Shown here: positions 43,713 through 52,378 of the stretch, piece by piece
Layout: each line of letters begins with the position of its first letter
Numbering within the stretch: position 1 is the stretch's first letter
DNA from: an uncultured Polaribacter sp.
GTDB lineage: Bacteria > Bacteroidota > Bacteroidia > Flavobacteriales > Flavobacteriaceae
DNA length: 64,000 nt
Direction of reading: 5' to 3'
Assembly (NCBI GenBank): GCA_943787375.1
Contig: CALSME010000005.1
Coordinates: 248,001 to 312,000 of the forward strand
Translations under genes and position numbers: made by a program
The notes under the pieces: model-generated
Database searches by the model: none
Seen by the model: only the letters and a program-made list of their open reading frames with translations
What the model was told of the DNA's origin: nothing

Positions 43713-44029
43713 TGAATAACAAGACGTTTTGAAATGATGCTTTTTTTATTTTGAATAGAATAGATATAAATTCCAGGCAGCAACTGTTGTTTAAAGAAAG
43801 AGATTGTATTTTCTCCTTTTTGAACAATGAGCTGTTTTTTATGGACTGTTTTGCCTAAAATATTTTTAACATTAAAAATGACAATTCCAGCTTGGATTGC
43901 TTTAAAATGAATTTTTGTGGATGTTGTAAATGGATTTGGAGCCGCAGATAGTTGTGTAATCGATTTTTCTTGCGAAAAACTAAAGGTGATATTGAATAAA
44001 AATAAAATAAAAAATAGTTTTTTTATCAT
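43709..44029 (-). CDS. Short exported protein made almost only of a T9SS type A sorting domain
   Basis: A 106-residue protein: signal peptide 1-19 (ending FSFSQ), then directly a type IX secretion C-terminal domain from residue 27 to the end. The domain shows SAAPNPFTTSTKIHF, NILGKTVHKK, LLPGIYIYSI and the final KRLVIQ. Normally this domain is the tail that directs a large cargo across the outer membrane; here there is no cargo. It may be anchored alone, act in trans, or be a remnant. It overlaps rnz by 4 bases and lies 15 bases after the STAS-like gene, in a conserved-looking operon. Confidence 0.85.
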   Translation of the reverse strand: MIKKLFFILFLFNITFSFSQEKSITQLSAAPNPFTTSTKIHFKAIQAGIVIFNVKNILGKTVHKKQLIVQKGENTISFFKQQLLPGIYIYSIQNKKSIISKRLVIQ

Positions 44030-44044
44030 TGTTTACTACTTGTT

Positions 44045-44377
44045 TTAAAACCCTAATGCTCTCTCAATATTTTCCATTTCAAGAATGTCTTCAGCTTCTT
44101 GAAGCGTTGGAACCACATTTATTTCTTCTGGCAATGCATCAATTTCTAAGGATCTAATGATTACTACAAACGAAGTCCCATTTTCTTTTTTTGCAGAAGC
44201 GATATTCAAAAATAACATAAATTCTTTAGGAGTTATGTTAAGATTGTCAGAAATATAAAAAAAAATGTTTTCGGTGCTGTGTTTTTCTATGCTCGATAAA
44301 AAGGTATCTAAAGCTTCCTGAAGGATATTTTCATCGGTACTAAAAAGCGTATATCCGTCTTTATTTTCAATCTTCAT
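44045..44377 (-). CDS. Uncharacterised 110-residue protein, possibly STAS-like
   Basis: A small soluble protein with alternating strands and helices: DGYTLFSTDENILQEALDTFLSSIE, then ENIFFYISDNLNITPKEFMLFLNIASAKKENGTSFVVIIRS, then VPTLQEAEDILEMENIERALGF. The order and the late TLQEAEDI helix recall STAS (anti-sigma antagonist) folds, but no phosphorylatable serine motif is clear. Similar flavobacterial proteins are sometimes mislabelled ribonuclease Z because of their neighbour. It lies between pyrB and the T9SS-domain gene in one transcript. Function unknown. Confidence 0.6.
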   Translation of the reverse strand: MKIENKDGYTLFSTDENILQEALDTFLSSIEKHSTENIFFYISDNLNITPKEFMLFLNIASAKKENGTSFVVIIRSLEIDALPEEINVVPTLQEAEDILEMENIERALGF

Positions 44378-44412
44378 TTTAATTTTTTTACTATAAAATA
44401 GAATTAATATGC

Positions 44413-45342
44413 CTATCTTTTAATTTGTTGTGCCAGTAAATAAATGATTGCCATTCTTACTGCAACTCCGTTTTCTACTTGATTTAAGATAATTGAATCG
44501 TTAGAATCTGCAACATCACTTGTAATTTCTACACCTCTATTAATGGGGCCAGGGTGCATAATCACAATTTTTTTGTCGAGACCTTCCAGAATTTCCTGAT
44601 TGATGCCAAAAAGCTGAGTGTATTCTCTAGTAGAAGGAAAGTATTTAATGTCCATTCTTTCGTGTTGAACACGTAAAACATTGGCAACATCGCACCATTC
44701 TAAAGCTTTTTTAAGATTTGTTTCTACAGTGACTCCTAGACTTGTAATGTATTTAGGAATTAAGGTTGTTGGACCACATACTTTTACCTCTGCTCCTTGA
44801 AGTTGTAATGCGAAGATATTAGACAAAGCAACTCTAGAGTGAAGAATGTCTCCAACAATTAATATTTTCTTTCCTTTAACACTCCCTAGTTTTTCTCTAA
44901 TCGAATAGGAGTCTAATAATGCTTGTGTAGGATGTTCATGGGTACCATCACCCGCATTTATAATTTTTGCATCTACATGTTTCGATAAGAAAACACCTGC
45001 ACCAACACTTGCATGTCGCATGACAACAATGTCAACCTTCATGGCTAAAATATTATTAACAGTATCAATTAAAGTTTCTCCTTTCTTTACAGAGGATTGA
45101 CTTGCTGAAAAATTGATAACATCAGCGGAAAGTCTTTTTTCTGCTAACTCGAAGCTTAATTTAGTTCTTGTACTATTTTCAAAAAATAAATTAGCGATGG
45201 TTATATCTCTAAGAGAAGGAACCTTCTTAATGGGTCTATTAATGACTTCTTTAAATTGATCTGCAGTTTCAAAAATAAGATCGATATCTGTATTTTTTAG
45301 ATATTTTATGCCCAATAAATGTTCTACACTTAGCTGTTTCAT
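44413..45342 (-). CDS. pyrB: Aspartate carbamoyltransferase catalytic subunit
   Basis: A 309-residue enzyme that makes N-carbamoyl-aspartate, the committed step of pyrimidine synthesis. FFENSTRTKLSFELA holds the carbamoyl-phosphate site, GTHEHPTQALLDSYSI the second block, and MHPGPINRGVEI the third. No regulatory subunit pyrI is nearby. It begins 1 base after the pyrR stop, so both are controlled together. Length is typical. Confidence 0.97.
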   Translation of the reverse strand: MKQLSVEHLLGIKYLKNTDIDLIFETADQFKEVINRPIKKVPSLRDITIANLFFENSTRTKLSFELAEKRLSADVINFSASQSSVKKGETLIDTVNNILAMKVDIVVMRHASVGAGVFLSKHVDAKIINAGDGTHEHPTQALLDSYSIREKLGSVKGKKILIVGDILHSRVALSNIFALQLQGAEVKVCGPTTLIPKYITSLGVTVETNLKKALEWCDVANVLRVQHERMDIKYFPSTREYTQLFGINQEILEGLDKKIVIMHPGPINRGVEITSDVADSNDSIILNQVENGVAVRMAIIYLLAQQIKR

Positions 45343-45343
45343 A

Positions 45344-45883
45344 TTAGGTGAGTTCTATATAGACTGCGTCTTTTTTATGTGTTTCTTTCCAAGTAACCAA
45401 TACTTTTTCTTCATTAATAGCATCTACTTGTCGTCCTCGGTAATTGGGTTGAATTGGTAAGTCTCTGCTAAACCTTCTGTCTATTAAAACCAGTAATTCT
45501 AAGCTTTTAGGTCTTCCATATGATTGAATTGCAGTTAACGCAGCACGAACACTTCGCCCCGAAAACAAAACATCATCAATGAAAACGACTTTCTTATCTT
45601 CCACTAAAAAGTCGATTTCTGTTGTATTTGCTTCTAATGGAATTTCTCTTCTCCTAAAATCATCTCTGTAAAAGGTAATGTCTAAAGAGCCTAATTGTAT
45701 CTCATTTATTTGGTATTCATTTTTAAGCAAACTTAAAAGTCTCTTTGCTAAAAAGGAACCCCTTGGTTGTAGTCCAATTAAAACAGTATTAGAAAAATCA
45801 TTATGATTTTCGATTAACTGGCACGCCAATCGATGTAAGATAATCTCAATATCCTTAGCGTTAAGTAAGGTTTTTTTGCTCAT
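45344..45883 (-). CDS. pyrR: PyrR: pyrimidine operon regulator and uracil phosphoribosyltransferase
   Basis: A 179-residue PRTase-fold protein. The PRPP loop is VVFIDDVLFSGRSVRAAL; GLQPRGSFLAKRL and LVLIDRRFSRDLPIQPNYRGRQVD are PyrR-specific. In Bacilli, PyrR binds nascent pyr mRNA and causes attenuation; in Bacteroidota the role is less clear. It is the first gene of pyrR-pyrB and has a good promoter. The leader of about 35 bases looks too short for a classical attenuator, so a different control is likely here. Confidence 0.94.
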   Translation of the reverse strand: MSKKTLLNAKDIEIILHRLACQLIENHNDFSNTVLIGLQPRGSFLAKRLLSLLKNEYQINEIQLGSLDITFYRDDFRRREIPLEANTTEIDFLVEDKKVVFIDDVLFSGRSVRAALTAIQSYGRPKSLELLVLIDRRFSRDLPIQPNYRGRQVDAINEEKVLVTWKETHKKDAVYIELT

Positions 45884-45921
45884 AAGAAGCCTGATTCATT
45901 AGCGAAACAGTTATTGAAAAA

Positions 45922-45951
45922 CAAAATTAATGTAAAAATATGTACAAGCAA
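45922..45951 (-). promoter_or_regulatory. Promoter of pyrR-pyrB (TTG-N19-TAATTTTG)
   Basis: On the minus strand TTG (45951-45949) is followed after 19 bases by TAATTTTG (45929-45922), a full match to the Bacteroidota TTG/TAnnTTTG promoter. Transcription should start near 45917, about 35 bases before the pyrR ATG. Confidence 0.7.
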
Positions 45952-46072
45952 AATATATCTAAGAGAAAACGCTCCTCTTTTTGTTAATTAAATTGTTGAA
46001 AACAAAACAACAGATTCTGAATGAGCTAAAAGACTTGTAGTACATTTAAAGTAACAAACAACCACATCGCCT

Positions 46073-47443
46073 ATGTCTTTCGTGAAATTTGAATCGATGT
46101 TAAAAACAAATAATGTTTATTTCTTTGATTTAACTGAATTTGAGGAAATTATAATCCATTATATAGATATTGGAAAACATTCTTTAGCGAAAAAAGCCGT
46201 AAAACTAGGGTTAGAACAGCATCCAGATTCCATAGATTTAAAGTTATTGGAAATAGAACTATGTGTTTTTGAAGACAAACTAGAGCTCGCAAAAAAATTA
46301 TTACGTCGAGTAGAAATTTTAGAACCCAATAATGATGAAGTGTTTATTCAGAAAGCAACCATTATCTCTAAAGAAGGCAAACACAAAGAGGCCATTGAAA
46401 ACCTAATTAAAGCATTAACACTTACTGACGATAAAGAAGATATTTGGTCTTTATTAGGGATGGAGTATTTGTATCTAGATGATTTCGAAAATGCACGCTT
46501 AAATTTCATCAATTGTGTAAAGACAGACCTTGAAGACTATTCTTCACTTTACAATGTTGTGTATTGCTTTGATATGGAAGGAAAGCACCAAGAAGCTATA
46601 GATTTCTTAAATAAATACATCGATAAAAATCCTTATTGCGAAGTTGCTTGGCATCAAATAGGGAGACAATATTCGGTACTCAAAAGACACGAAGAAGCTT
46701 TAATTGCTTATGATTTTGCTGTTCTCATTGATGAACTCTTTGTAGGAGGTTATTTAGAAAAAGCAAAAACGTTAGAAGCATTAGGAGCGAATCAAGAAGC
46801 GATTGACAACTATTTAATTACACTAGAGTTAGATGATGCAACTGCATTTGCTTTTGTAAGAATAGGAGCGTGCTACCAACGATTAGGAAATACTGCTGCT
46901 GCAATTTTATATTATAAAAAGGCTGTGCATGAAGACCCCTTATTAGCCAAAGGATGGTTCTATTTGACAAATATTTATTTTGATCAAAAAAACTATGAAA
47001 AAGCTACTTACTACATCTCCAAAGCCTTAAGTATTGATGAGTCAGATGCACTTTATTGGAGACGCTATTCTGAAATTAAATTGAAACTAAATTTCTTTGA
47101 AGAAGCAATAAAAGGCTTTGAAATGTGCTTGACATTAGGAGATGAAGATATAAACGTCTTCATTGCCTTAGTAGATGTTTTAACGTTTGTTGGTAAATTT
47201 AATACTGCTTTAAACACCTTAATTAAAGCACAAAAAGTACACAAAAATTTTGCTGAAATTGAGTATCGATTTGCAGGATTATTTTGGGTTCTTAACAAAC
47301 AAAAATTTGGAATAGCACATCTTATTAAAGCGATGAATATTGATTATGATTACCACATCATTTTAAAAGAATTGTTTTCATCCGTATATTTTAATGAGGG
47401 AATTCAAAAAATAATAAGCAACTTTAAGAAAGCAACCGAATAA
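46073..47443 (+). CDS. Tetratricopeptide repeat protein
   Basis: A 456-residue soluble protein built almost wholly of TPR helix pairs, roughly from residue 30 to 440 (for example GKHKEAIENLIKALTLTDDKEDIWSLLGMEYLYLDDFENARL, split over two repeats, and GNTAAAILYYKKAVHEDPLLAKGWFYL). TPRs are scaffolds for protein contacts; the partner is unknown. No signal peptide or other domain. It is divergent from pyrR and ends 94 bases before the DUF368 genes, so co-transcription with them is possible but not evident. Confidence 0.88.
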   Translation: MSFVKFESMLKTNNVYFFDLTEFEEIIIHYIDIGKHSLAKKAVKLGLEQHPDSIDLKLLEIELCVFEDKLELAKKLLRRVEILEPNNDEVFIQKATIISKEGKHKEAIENLIKALTLTDDKEDIWSLLGMEYLYLDDFENARLNFINCVKTDLEDYSSLYNVVYCFDMEGKHQEAIDFLNKYIDKNPYCEVAWHQIGRQYSVLKRHEEALIAYDFAVLIDELFVGGYLEKAKTLEALGANQEAIDNYLITLELDDATAFAFVRIGACYQRLGNTAAAILYYKKAVHEDPLLAKGWFYLTNIYFDQKNYEKATYYISKALSIDESDALYWRRYSEIKLKLNFFEEAIKGFEMCLTLGDEDINVFIALVDVLTFVGKFNTALNTLIKAQKVHKNFAEIEYRFAGLFWVLNKQKFGIAHLIKAMNIDYDYHIILKELFSSVYFNEGIQKIISNFKKATE

Positions 47444-47537
47444 TAAAGAATTTTTTTAAGTTGAAAACAGCAACAGCAAAAACCATTTTTCTTTAAATTT
47501 ATTTTACCTTCGTCTACACAAAATAAATAGATTAAAA

Positions 47538-48461
47538 ATGGTTAGAAAACTCCGCGATTATTTCGTGATCGGATTTAAAGGAATGGCTATGGGTGCAGCA
47601 GATGTTGTGCCAGGAGTTTCTGGCGGTACCATTGCATTTATTTCTGGTATTTATGAAGAACTGTTAAGCACATTCAGCAATGTAAACTTAAGTTTGTTAA
47701 AAACCCTAAAGGCCTCTGGTATTAAAGCCGCATGGAAACAACTGAATGGTTCCTTTTTAACAGCCTTGTTCCTTGGTGTTTTTGTAAGTATTGTGTCTTT
47801 AGCAAAAGTCATCAAGCACCTTTTAGAAAGTCAACCTATTCTACTATGGTCTTTCTTTTTTGGTTTAGTGCTTGCAAGTATTATATACATTGCAAAACAA
47901 ATTACCGATTGGAACTTTGAAGCCTTATTAATACTGATTATAGGTGCTATGATAGCCTATTTTATCACTACTTTAAATCCATTAGTCTCAGGAAATTCTT
48001 CAAGTTTATTTGTCTTTTTAGCAGGAGCTATTGCAATTTGTGCTATGATTTTACCAGGGATTTCAGGTTCTTTTATCTTAGTTTTACTGGGTGCTTATAA
48101 ACCTGTATTAGAGGCGGTTAATAATCGAGATTTTAAAACGATTTTAGTTTTTATGGCCGGAGCTGTCGTTGGTTTACTAACATTTTCGAGGCTACTTAAA
48201 TGGTTGTTTAAAAATCATAAAAACTTAACGCTAGCTGTTTTAACAGGTTTTATTATTGGCTCTTTAAATAAAATTTGGCCTTGGAAGGAAACCCTCACTT
48301 GGCGTATTAATTCTCGCGGAGTAGAAGTGCCCTTTAATCAACAAAGTATATCTCCTTTTTCATTTGATCAAGACCCTCAATTGATCCTAGCGATTGCTTT
48401 TGCTGTTTTAGGCTTTGTACTTATTTTAGGGATGGAAAAATTGGCGATTAAAAAACAATAA
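47538..48461 (+). CDS. DUF368 family membrane protein, copy 1
   Basis: A 307-residue polytopic protein with about eight hydrophobic helices. GMAMGAADVVPGVSGGTIAFISGIYEELL and a second repeat-like ICAMILPGISGSFILVLLGAY are the hallmark motifs. DUF368 proteins (PopT) were shown in other bacteria to recycle undecaprenyl phosphate across the inner membrane, which cell-wall and surface polysaccharide synthesis need. The next gene, with no gap, is a second copy. A TACCTTCG sequence about 25 bases upstream may serve as -7 box. Confidence 0.92.
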   Translation: MVRKLRDYFVIGFKGMAMGAADVVPGVSGGTIAFISGIYEELLSTFSNVNLSLLKTLKASGIKAAWKQLNGSFLTALFLGVFVSIVSLAKVIKHLLESQPILLWSFFFGLVLASIIYIAKQITDWNFEALLILIIGAMIAYFITTLNPLVSGNSSSLFVFLAGAIAICAMILPGISGSFILVLLGAYKPVLEAVNNRDFKTILVFMAGAVVGLLTFSRLLKWLFKNHKNLTLAVLTGFIIGSLNKIWPWKETLTWRINSRGVEVPFNQQSISPFSFDQDPQLILAIAFAVLGFVLILGMEKLAIKKQ

Positions 48462-49472
48462 ATGCAACAAAACAGGACGCTGCTTCAAAAAGGAACCCTT
48501 TTTTTAAAAGGGATCGCAATGGGTGCTGCAAATAAAGTGCCTGGTGTTTCGGGAGGTACTGTTTCTTTTGTTCTCGGTTTTTATGAAGAACTCATTGCGT
48601 CTTTTCAAAAAATTAATTCCAAGGCTTTAAAACTCCTTTTAAAAGGGGATTTCAAGCAGTTTTATAGACAGGTCAACGGAGCCTTTTTACTCCTTGTCAT
48701 GGGAGGGAGTGTTTTTAGTTACTTTAGTATTTCTTTGGTGCTAGATTACTTTTTGGTATATTATGAACTGTATGTTTGGAGTTGGTTTTTTGGTATGATC
48801 CTCGGTTCTATATTTTATATTGGAAGCGAATTTGGCGATTGGAATGTAAAGAATATAATTTCTTTAATTCTTGGAGCAGCTGTAGGAATTGGGATCAGTT
48901 TTTTAACACCAGCAAAAGAAAATGATAATTTATGGTTTGTCTTTTTATGCGGAATTATTGGTGTTTCTGGAATGACATTGCCAGGGCTCTCAGGGTCCTT
49001 TATTTTAATTTTATTAGGAAACTATGTCCTCCTTTTGGTAGATTCTGTGAATGTCTTTTTAAGTGTGCTAACAGATGTGTTTTTGGGTAATTTTGCTGCT
49101 TTTAAAGATGCTGTAAAAGTGAAGTATTTAAAAATAATGATCGTTTTTACAGGAGGTTCGCTATTTGGACTTGTGTCAATATCACATGTTCTAGGGTATG
49201 TATTAAAACGCTGGAATCAAATTGTGATTTCGGTTATTATTGGTTTTATTTCGGGATCCTTGGGCATTGTTTGGCCTTGGAAAAAAACAATTTTTTTAAA
49301 AGAAAAAGGCACTTTTGTTTTAGATATTAAGCAACATAAAATTATAGAAAATTATGAGCGTTATATTCCAGATTTCTCGATTACAGAAACTTGGTTTGCA
49401 ATTTTTTATGTTATGCTAGGACTTGCGTTGATATTAATATTAGATTTTTATGGAAGAAAAAAAGAAACATAG
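48462..49472 (+). CDS. DUF368 family membrane protein, copy 2
   Basis: A 336-residue paralogue of the preceding gene, beginning on the base after its stop. It has the same motif pair: GIAMGAANKVPGVSGGTVSFVLGFYEELI and GMTLPGLSGSFILILLGNY. The C-terminus holds an extra loop before the last helix. Overlap of its last 23 bases with aroE makes a tight unit. Divergence between the copies suggests split roles or a heteromer; undecaprenyl-phosphate transport is inferred from the family. Confidence 0.92.
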   Translation: MQQNRTLLQKGTLFLKGIAMGAANKVPGVSGGTVSFVLGFYEELIASFQKINSKALKLLLKGDFKQFYRQVNGAFLLLVMGGSVFSYFSISLVLDYFLVYYELYVWSWFFGMILGSIFYIGSEFGDWNVKNIISLILGAAVGIGISFLTPAKENDNLWFVFLCGIIGVSGMTLPGLSGSFILILLGNYVLLLVDSVNVFLSVLTDVFLGNFAAFKDAVKVKYLKIMIVFTGGSLFGLVSISHVLGYVLKRWNQIVISVIIGFISGSLGIVWPWKKTIFLKEKGTFVLDIKQHKIIENYERYIPDFSITETWFAIFYVMLGLALILILDFYGRKKET

Positions 49473-50208
49473 ACGATACGGTCTTTTAGGAAAAGACATT
49501 GGGTATTCTTTTTCGAGAGGATATTTTAAAGAGAAGTTTGAGAAATTAAAAATTAAAAATTCAGAATATGTGAATTTTGACATTCCTACGATTGAAGACT
49601 TTGATGCATTAGTAGAAAATAACAAATTGGAATTACATGGAATGAATGTGACAATCCCATACAAAGAAGCTGTTATTCCATATTTAGATAAAATAGACAA
49701 AACAGCACGAAAAATAGGTGCCGTAAATACGATTAAGTTTACAAAAAGAGGATTGTTAAAAGGCTATAATACAGATGTTTTTGGCTTTGAAAATTCATTA
49801 AAACCATTGCTAGAAGCACAACATACTCATGCACTGATATTGGGAACAGGAGGGGCTTCAAAAGCAATATCGTTTTCCTTAAAACGAATGGGAATTAAAT
49901 ATAAGTTTGTATCCCGTACTCCCTTAAAAAAGAAGGAAATTGCATACAGTGATCTCACAGAACGCGTTTTAAAAAAATATACTGTAATTATAAATTCCTC
50001 CCCAGTGGGCACCTTTCCAGCAGTGCATTTAAAACCACAAATTCCCTATCTACACATTACAAATAAACACCTTTTATTTGATTTGATTTACAACCCTGCA
50101 TTGACTAGTTTCTTGAAAGAAGGTGAAGTGAAAGGAGCCCAAATTAAAAATGGATTACAAATGCTAGAATTGCAAGCTGAAGAGTCTTGGCGGATTTGGA
50201 ATCACTAA
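49450..50208 (+). CDS. aroE: Shikimate dehydrogenase
   Basis: A 252-residue NADPH-dependent enzyme that reduces 3-dehydroshikimate in aromatic amino-acid synthesis. YGLLGKDIGYSFSRGYF, HGMNVTIPYKEAVI, the nucleotide site LILGTGGASKAISFSLK and NGLQMLELQAEESW are visible. The substrate lysine is in IPYKEAV and the AroE-typical PVGTFPA follows. It starts inside the end of DUF368 copy 2. Length is near the lower limit of the family but complete. Confidence 0.95.
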   Translation: MEEKKKHRRYGLLGKDIGYSFSRGYFKEKFEKLKIKNSEYVNFDIPTIEDFDALVENNKLELHGMNVTIPYKEAVIPYLDKIDKTARKIGAVNTIKFTKRGLLKGYNTDVFGFENSLKPLLEAQHTHALILGTGGASKAISFSLKRMGIKYKFVSRTPLKKKEIAYSDLTERVLKKYTVIINSSPVGTFPAVHLKPQIPYLHITNKHLLFDLIYNPALTSFLKEGEVKGAQIKNGLQMLELQAEESWRIWNH

Positions 50209-50333
50209 AAATCTGTAAAACAATATTGGAATAAAAACAACTATTATTGTTAATAATTAAAAATTACTTTGAAAATAGTGTAAGATGTAACTATCTTTAT
50301 AAACTGTAATTTAGAACCTTAAACATTGTACAT

Positions 50334-52247
50334 ATGTTAGACGAGAATCAAGAGAAAGTAGAAGACAATAAAAGTAATTCAGAGCAAGAGGTTGTTTCGA
50401 GTTCAGAGAAGACCACGGAAACAGAACAACAAGTGATTTCTACATCCGAAAGTCAGGAAGTTTCTAGTGCTGTTAATGAAATTGAGGAAGAGATTGCTGC
50501 AACCGCAGAAGAATCTGTAAAACACAATCAAGTTGCAGAAGTTGTCAAAGAAATTGATTATTCTAAAATGCCTTTAGAAAATTTAGTAGCCGAATTAGAG
50601 AAAGTTTTAACAGAGCAACCTGTTAATAAAGTCAAAAATCAAGTTGATGCAATTAAAAATGCATTCAATCAAAAATTTGGAGCGCTGTTGGCAGAAAAAA
50701 AAGCAGCTTTTATTGAGGCTGGAGGTGAAAGTATTGATTTTCAATTTTCAAGTCCTATAAAGACTACCTACAATTCACTGTTATCTCATCACAAAAAAGA
50801 AAGAGATGCTTATTATAAAGATCAAGAAAAATCTCAAAAGCTCAATTTAGAAAAGCGTTTTGAAGTTATTGAGGCTTTAAAAGCTTTAATTGCGGATGCT
50901 AATCCAAAAATTATGTACAAGCAATTCAAAGAATTGCAAGATACTTGGCGTGCAATTGGTCCAGTTTCTAAAACAAAGTACAACGATACATGGAAAATTT
51001 ACCATCATCATGTTGAACGTTTTTATGATTTATTACATCTGAGTAATGATTTTAGAGATTTGGATTTTAAAAATAATTTAGAAGAAAAATTAAAAATCAT
51101 TCAAAAAGCAGAAGCGCTCGCTGAACATGAAAATATTAATGACTCTTTTAAGCAATTACAAGAATTGCATAAAATTTGGAAAGAAGATATCGGTCCTGTT
51201 GCAAGAGAGGTACGAGAAGAAATTTGGAAAAAGTTTAGCCAAGCAACCAAGAAAATTCATGACAAGCGACACGAGTATCATCGCTCAATGAAAACGAAGT
51301 TCGATGAAATTATTCAGAAAAAATTAGAAATTGTTGCTAAAATTGAAGCTTTTGATACTTCAAATAATAAAAACCATAATGATTGGCAACAAAGTATTGC
51401 CGCTTTAGAAACACTACGACAAGCATATTTTAATGCTGGGAAATTGCCATATGCAAAGAGTGAAGAGATTTGGCAAAAATTTAAAGTTGCTACCAAAAAA
51501 TTTAATAAAGCAAAAAACAATTTTTACAAAGAAGAGAAAAATAGTCAACAAGACAATTTGAATCAGAAAATTGCACTTATTGAGTTGGCCGAATCATTAA
51601 AGGATAGTACAGACTGGGAAAATACAACAGAAACCTTCAAAAAAATTCAAGCAGATTGGAAGAAAATTGGACATGTCCCGCGTAAATTTTCTGATGATGT
51701 TTGGAAACGTTTTAAAAGTGCGTGTAACCATTATTTTGATCAATACCACAAAAATAAAAATGCAGTTAGTGAAGAAGATCAACTGATTATTACTGCAAAA
51801 AAAGACTTTTTAGAGCATATTAAAACCCTAGAGATTCACACAAAAGAGGGCGTATTAGAGGCTATTAATTCATGGAAAAGTTTAGGATATCTTCCACGAA
51901 GTGTTCGCCACTTAGAAGGGAAGTTCAATAAACAAATAGATCGTTTAATTTCTACATTATCCATCGATAAGAATGAAATAGAAATGCTACGTTTTAAGAA
52001 TAATGTTGATGGTTTTGCTACAAATAATGATGTAAGGAAATTAGATGGTGAGCATATTTTTATAAGAAAGAAAATTGATGAGATTGTTAAAGAGATTCAA
52101 CAATTAGAAAATAACTTAGGTTTCTTTTCGAATGCAAAACCAGACAATCCATTAGTTTTGAATGTTATGTCTAAAGTTGAAGTTTTCAGGAAAGACCTCG
52201 CTTTATGGAAAGAGAAGTTGATTTACATTAAGAAAATAGACTATTAA
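50334..52247 (+). CDS. DUF349 domain-containing protein
   Basis: A 637-residue soluble protein. The first 90 residues are acidic, serine- and glutamate-rich and probably disordered. From about 150 to 540 come several DUF349 repeats, each with a tryptophan-centred core (FKELQDTWRAIGPVSKTKYNDTW, LHKIWKEDIGPVARE, IQADWKKIGHVPRKF). The rest is coiled coil. The domain occurs in bacterial proteins of unknown function. It lies 125 bases after aroE and ends at a terminator. Confidence 0.88.
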   Translation: MLDENQEKVEDNKSNSEQEVVSSSEKTTETEQQVISTSESQEVSSAVNEIEEEIAATAEESVKHNQVAEVVKEIDYSKMPLENLVAELEKVLTEQPVNKVKNQVDAIKNAFNQKFGALLAEKKAAFIEAGGESIDFQFSSPIKTTYNSLLSHHKKERDAYYKDQEKSQKLNLEKRFEVIEALKALIADANPKIMYKQFKELQDTWRAIGPVSKTKYNDTWKIYHHHVERFYDLLHLSNDFRDLDFKNNLEEKLKIIQKAEALAEHENINDSFKQLQELHKIWKEDIGPVAREVREEIWKKFSQATKKIHDKRHEYHRSMKTKFDEIIQKKLEIVAKIEAFDTSNNKNHNDWQQSIAALETLRQAYFNAGKLPYAKSEEIWQKFKVATKKFNKAKNNFYKEEKNSQQDNLNQKIALIELAESLKDSTDWENTTETFKKIQADWKKIGHVPRKFSDDVWKRFKSACNHYFDQYHKNKNAVSEEDQLIITAKKDFLEHIKTLEIHTKEGVLEAINSWKSLGYLPRSVRHLEGKFNKQIDRLISTLSIDKNEIEMLRFKNNVDGFATNNDVRKLDGEHIFIRKKIDEIVKEIQQLENNLGFFSNAKPDNPLVLNVMSKVEVFRKDLALWKEKLIYIKKIDY

Positions 52248-52279
52248 TCATGTACGGTTAATTTTTTATAGAAAACACC

Positions 52280-52314
52280 AAAAAGGTAGCTATTTAATTT
52301 GCTGCCTTTTTTTT
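52280..52314. terminator. Bidirectional intrinsic terminator
   Basis: AAAAAGGTAGC at 52280-52290 pairs with GCTGCCTTTTT from 52301 (one G:U), followed by T's on both strands. An outer pair AAAACACC (52272-52279) and GGTGTTTT (52357-52364) may add a second level of folding. It separates the DUF349 gene from convergent ppx. Confidence 0.8.
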
Positions 52315-52378
52315 GTATGCAAATTTATATAATCTCAGGAGTTGGTTTTAATAAGAGGTGTTTTAAAAATAACGGACC

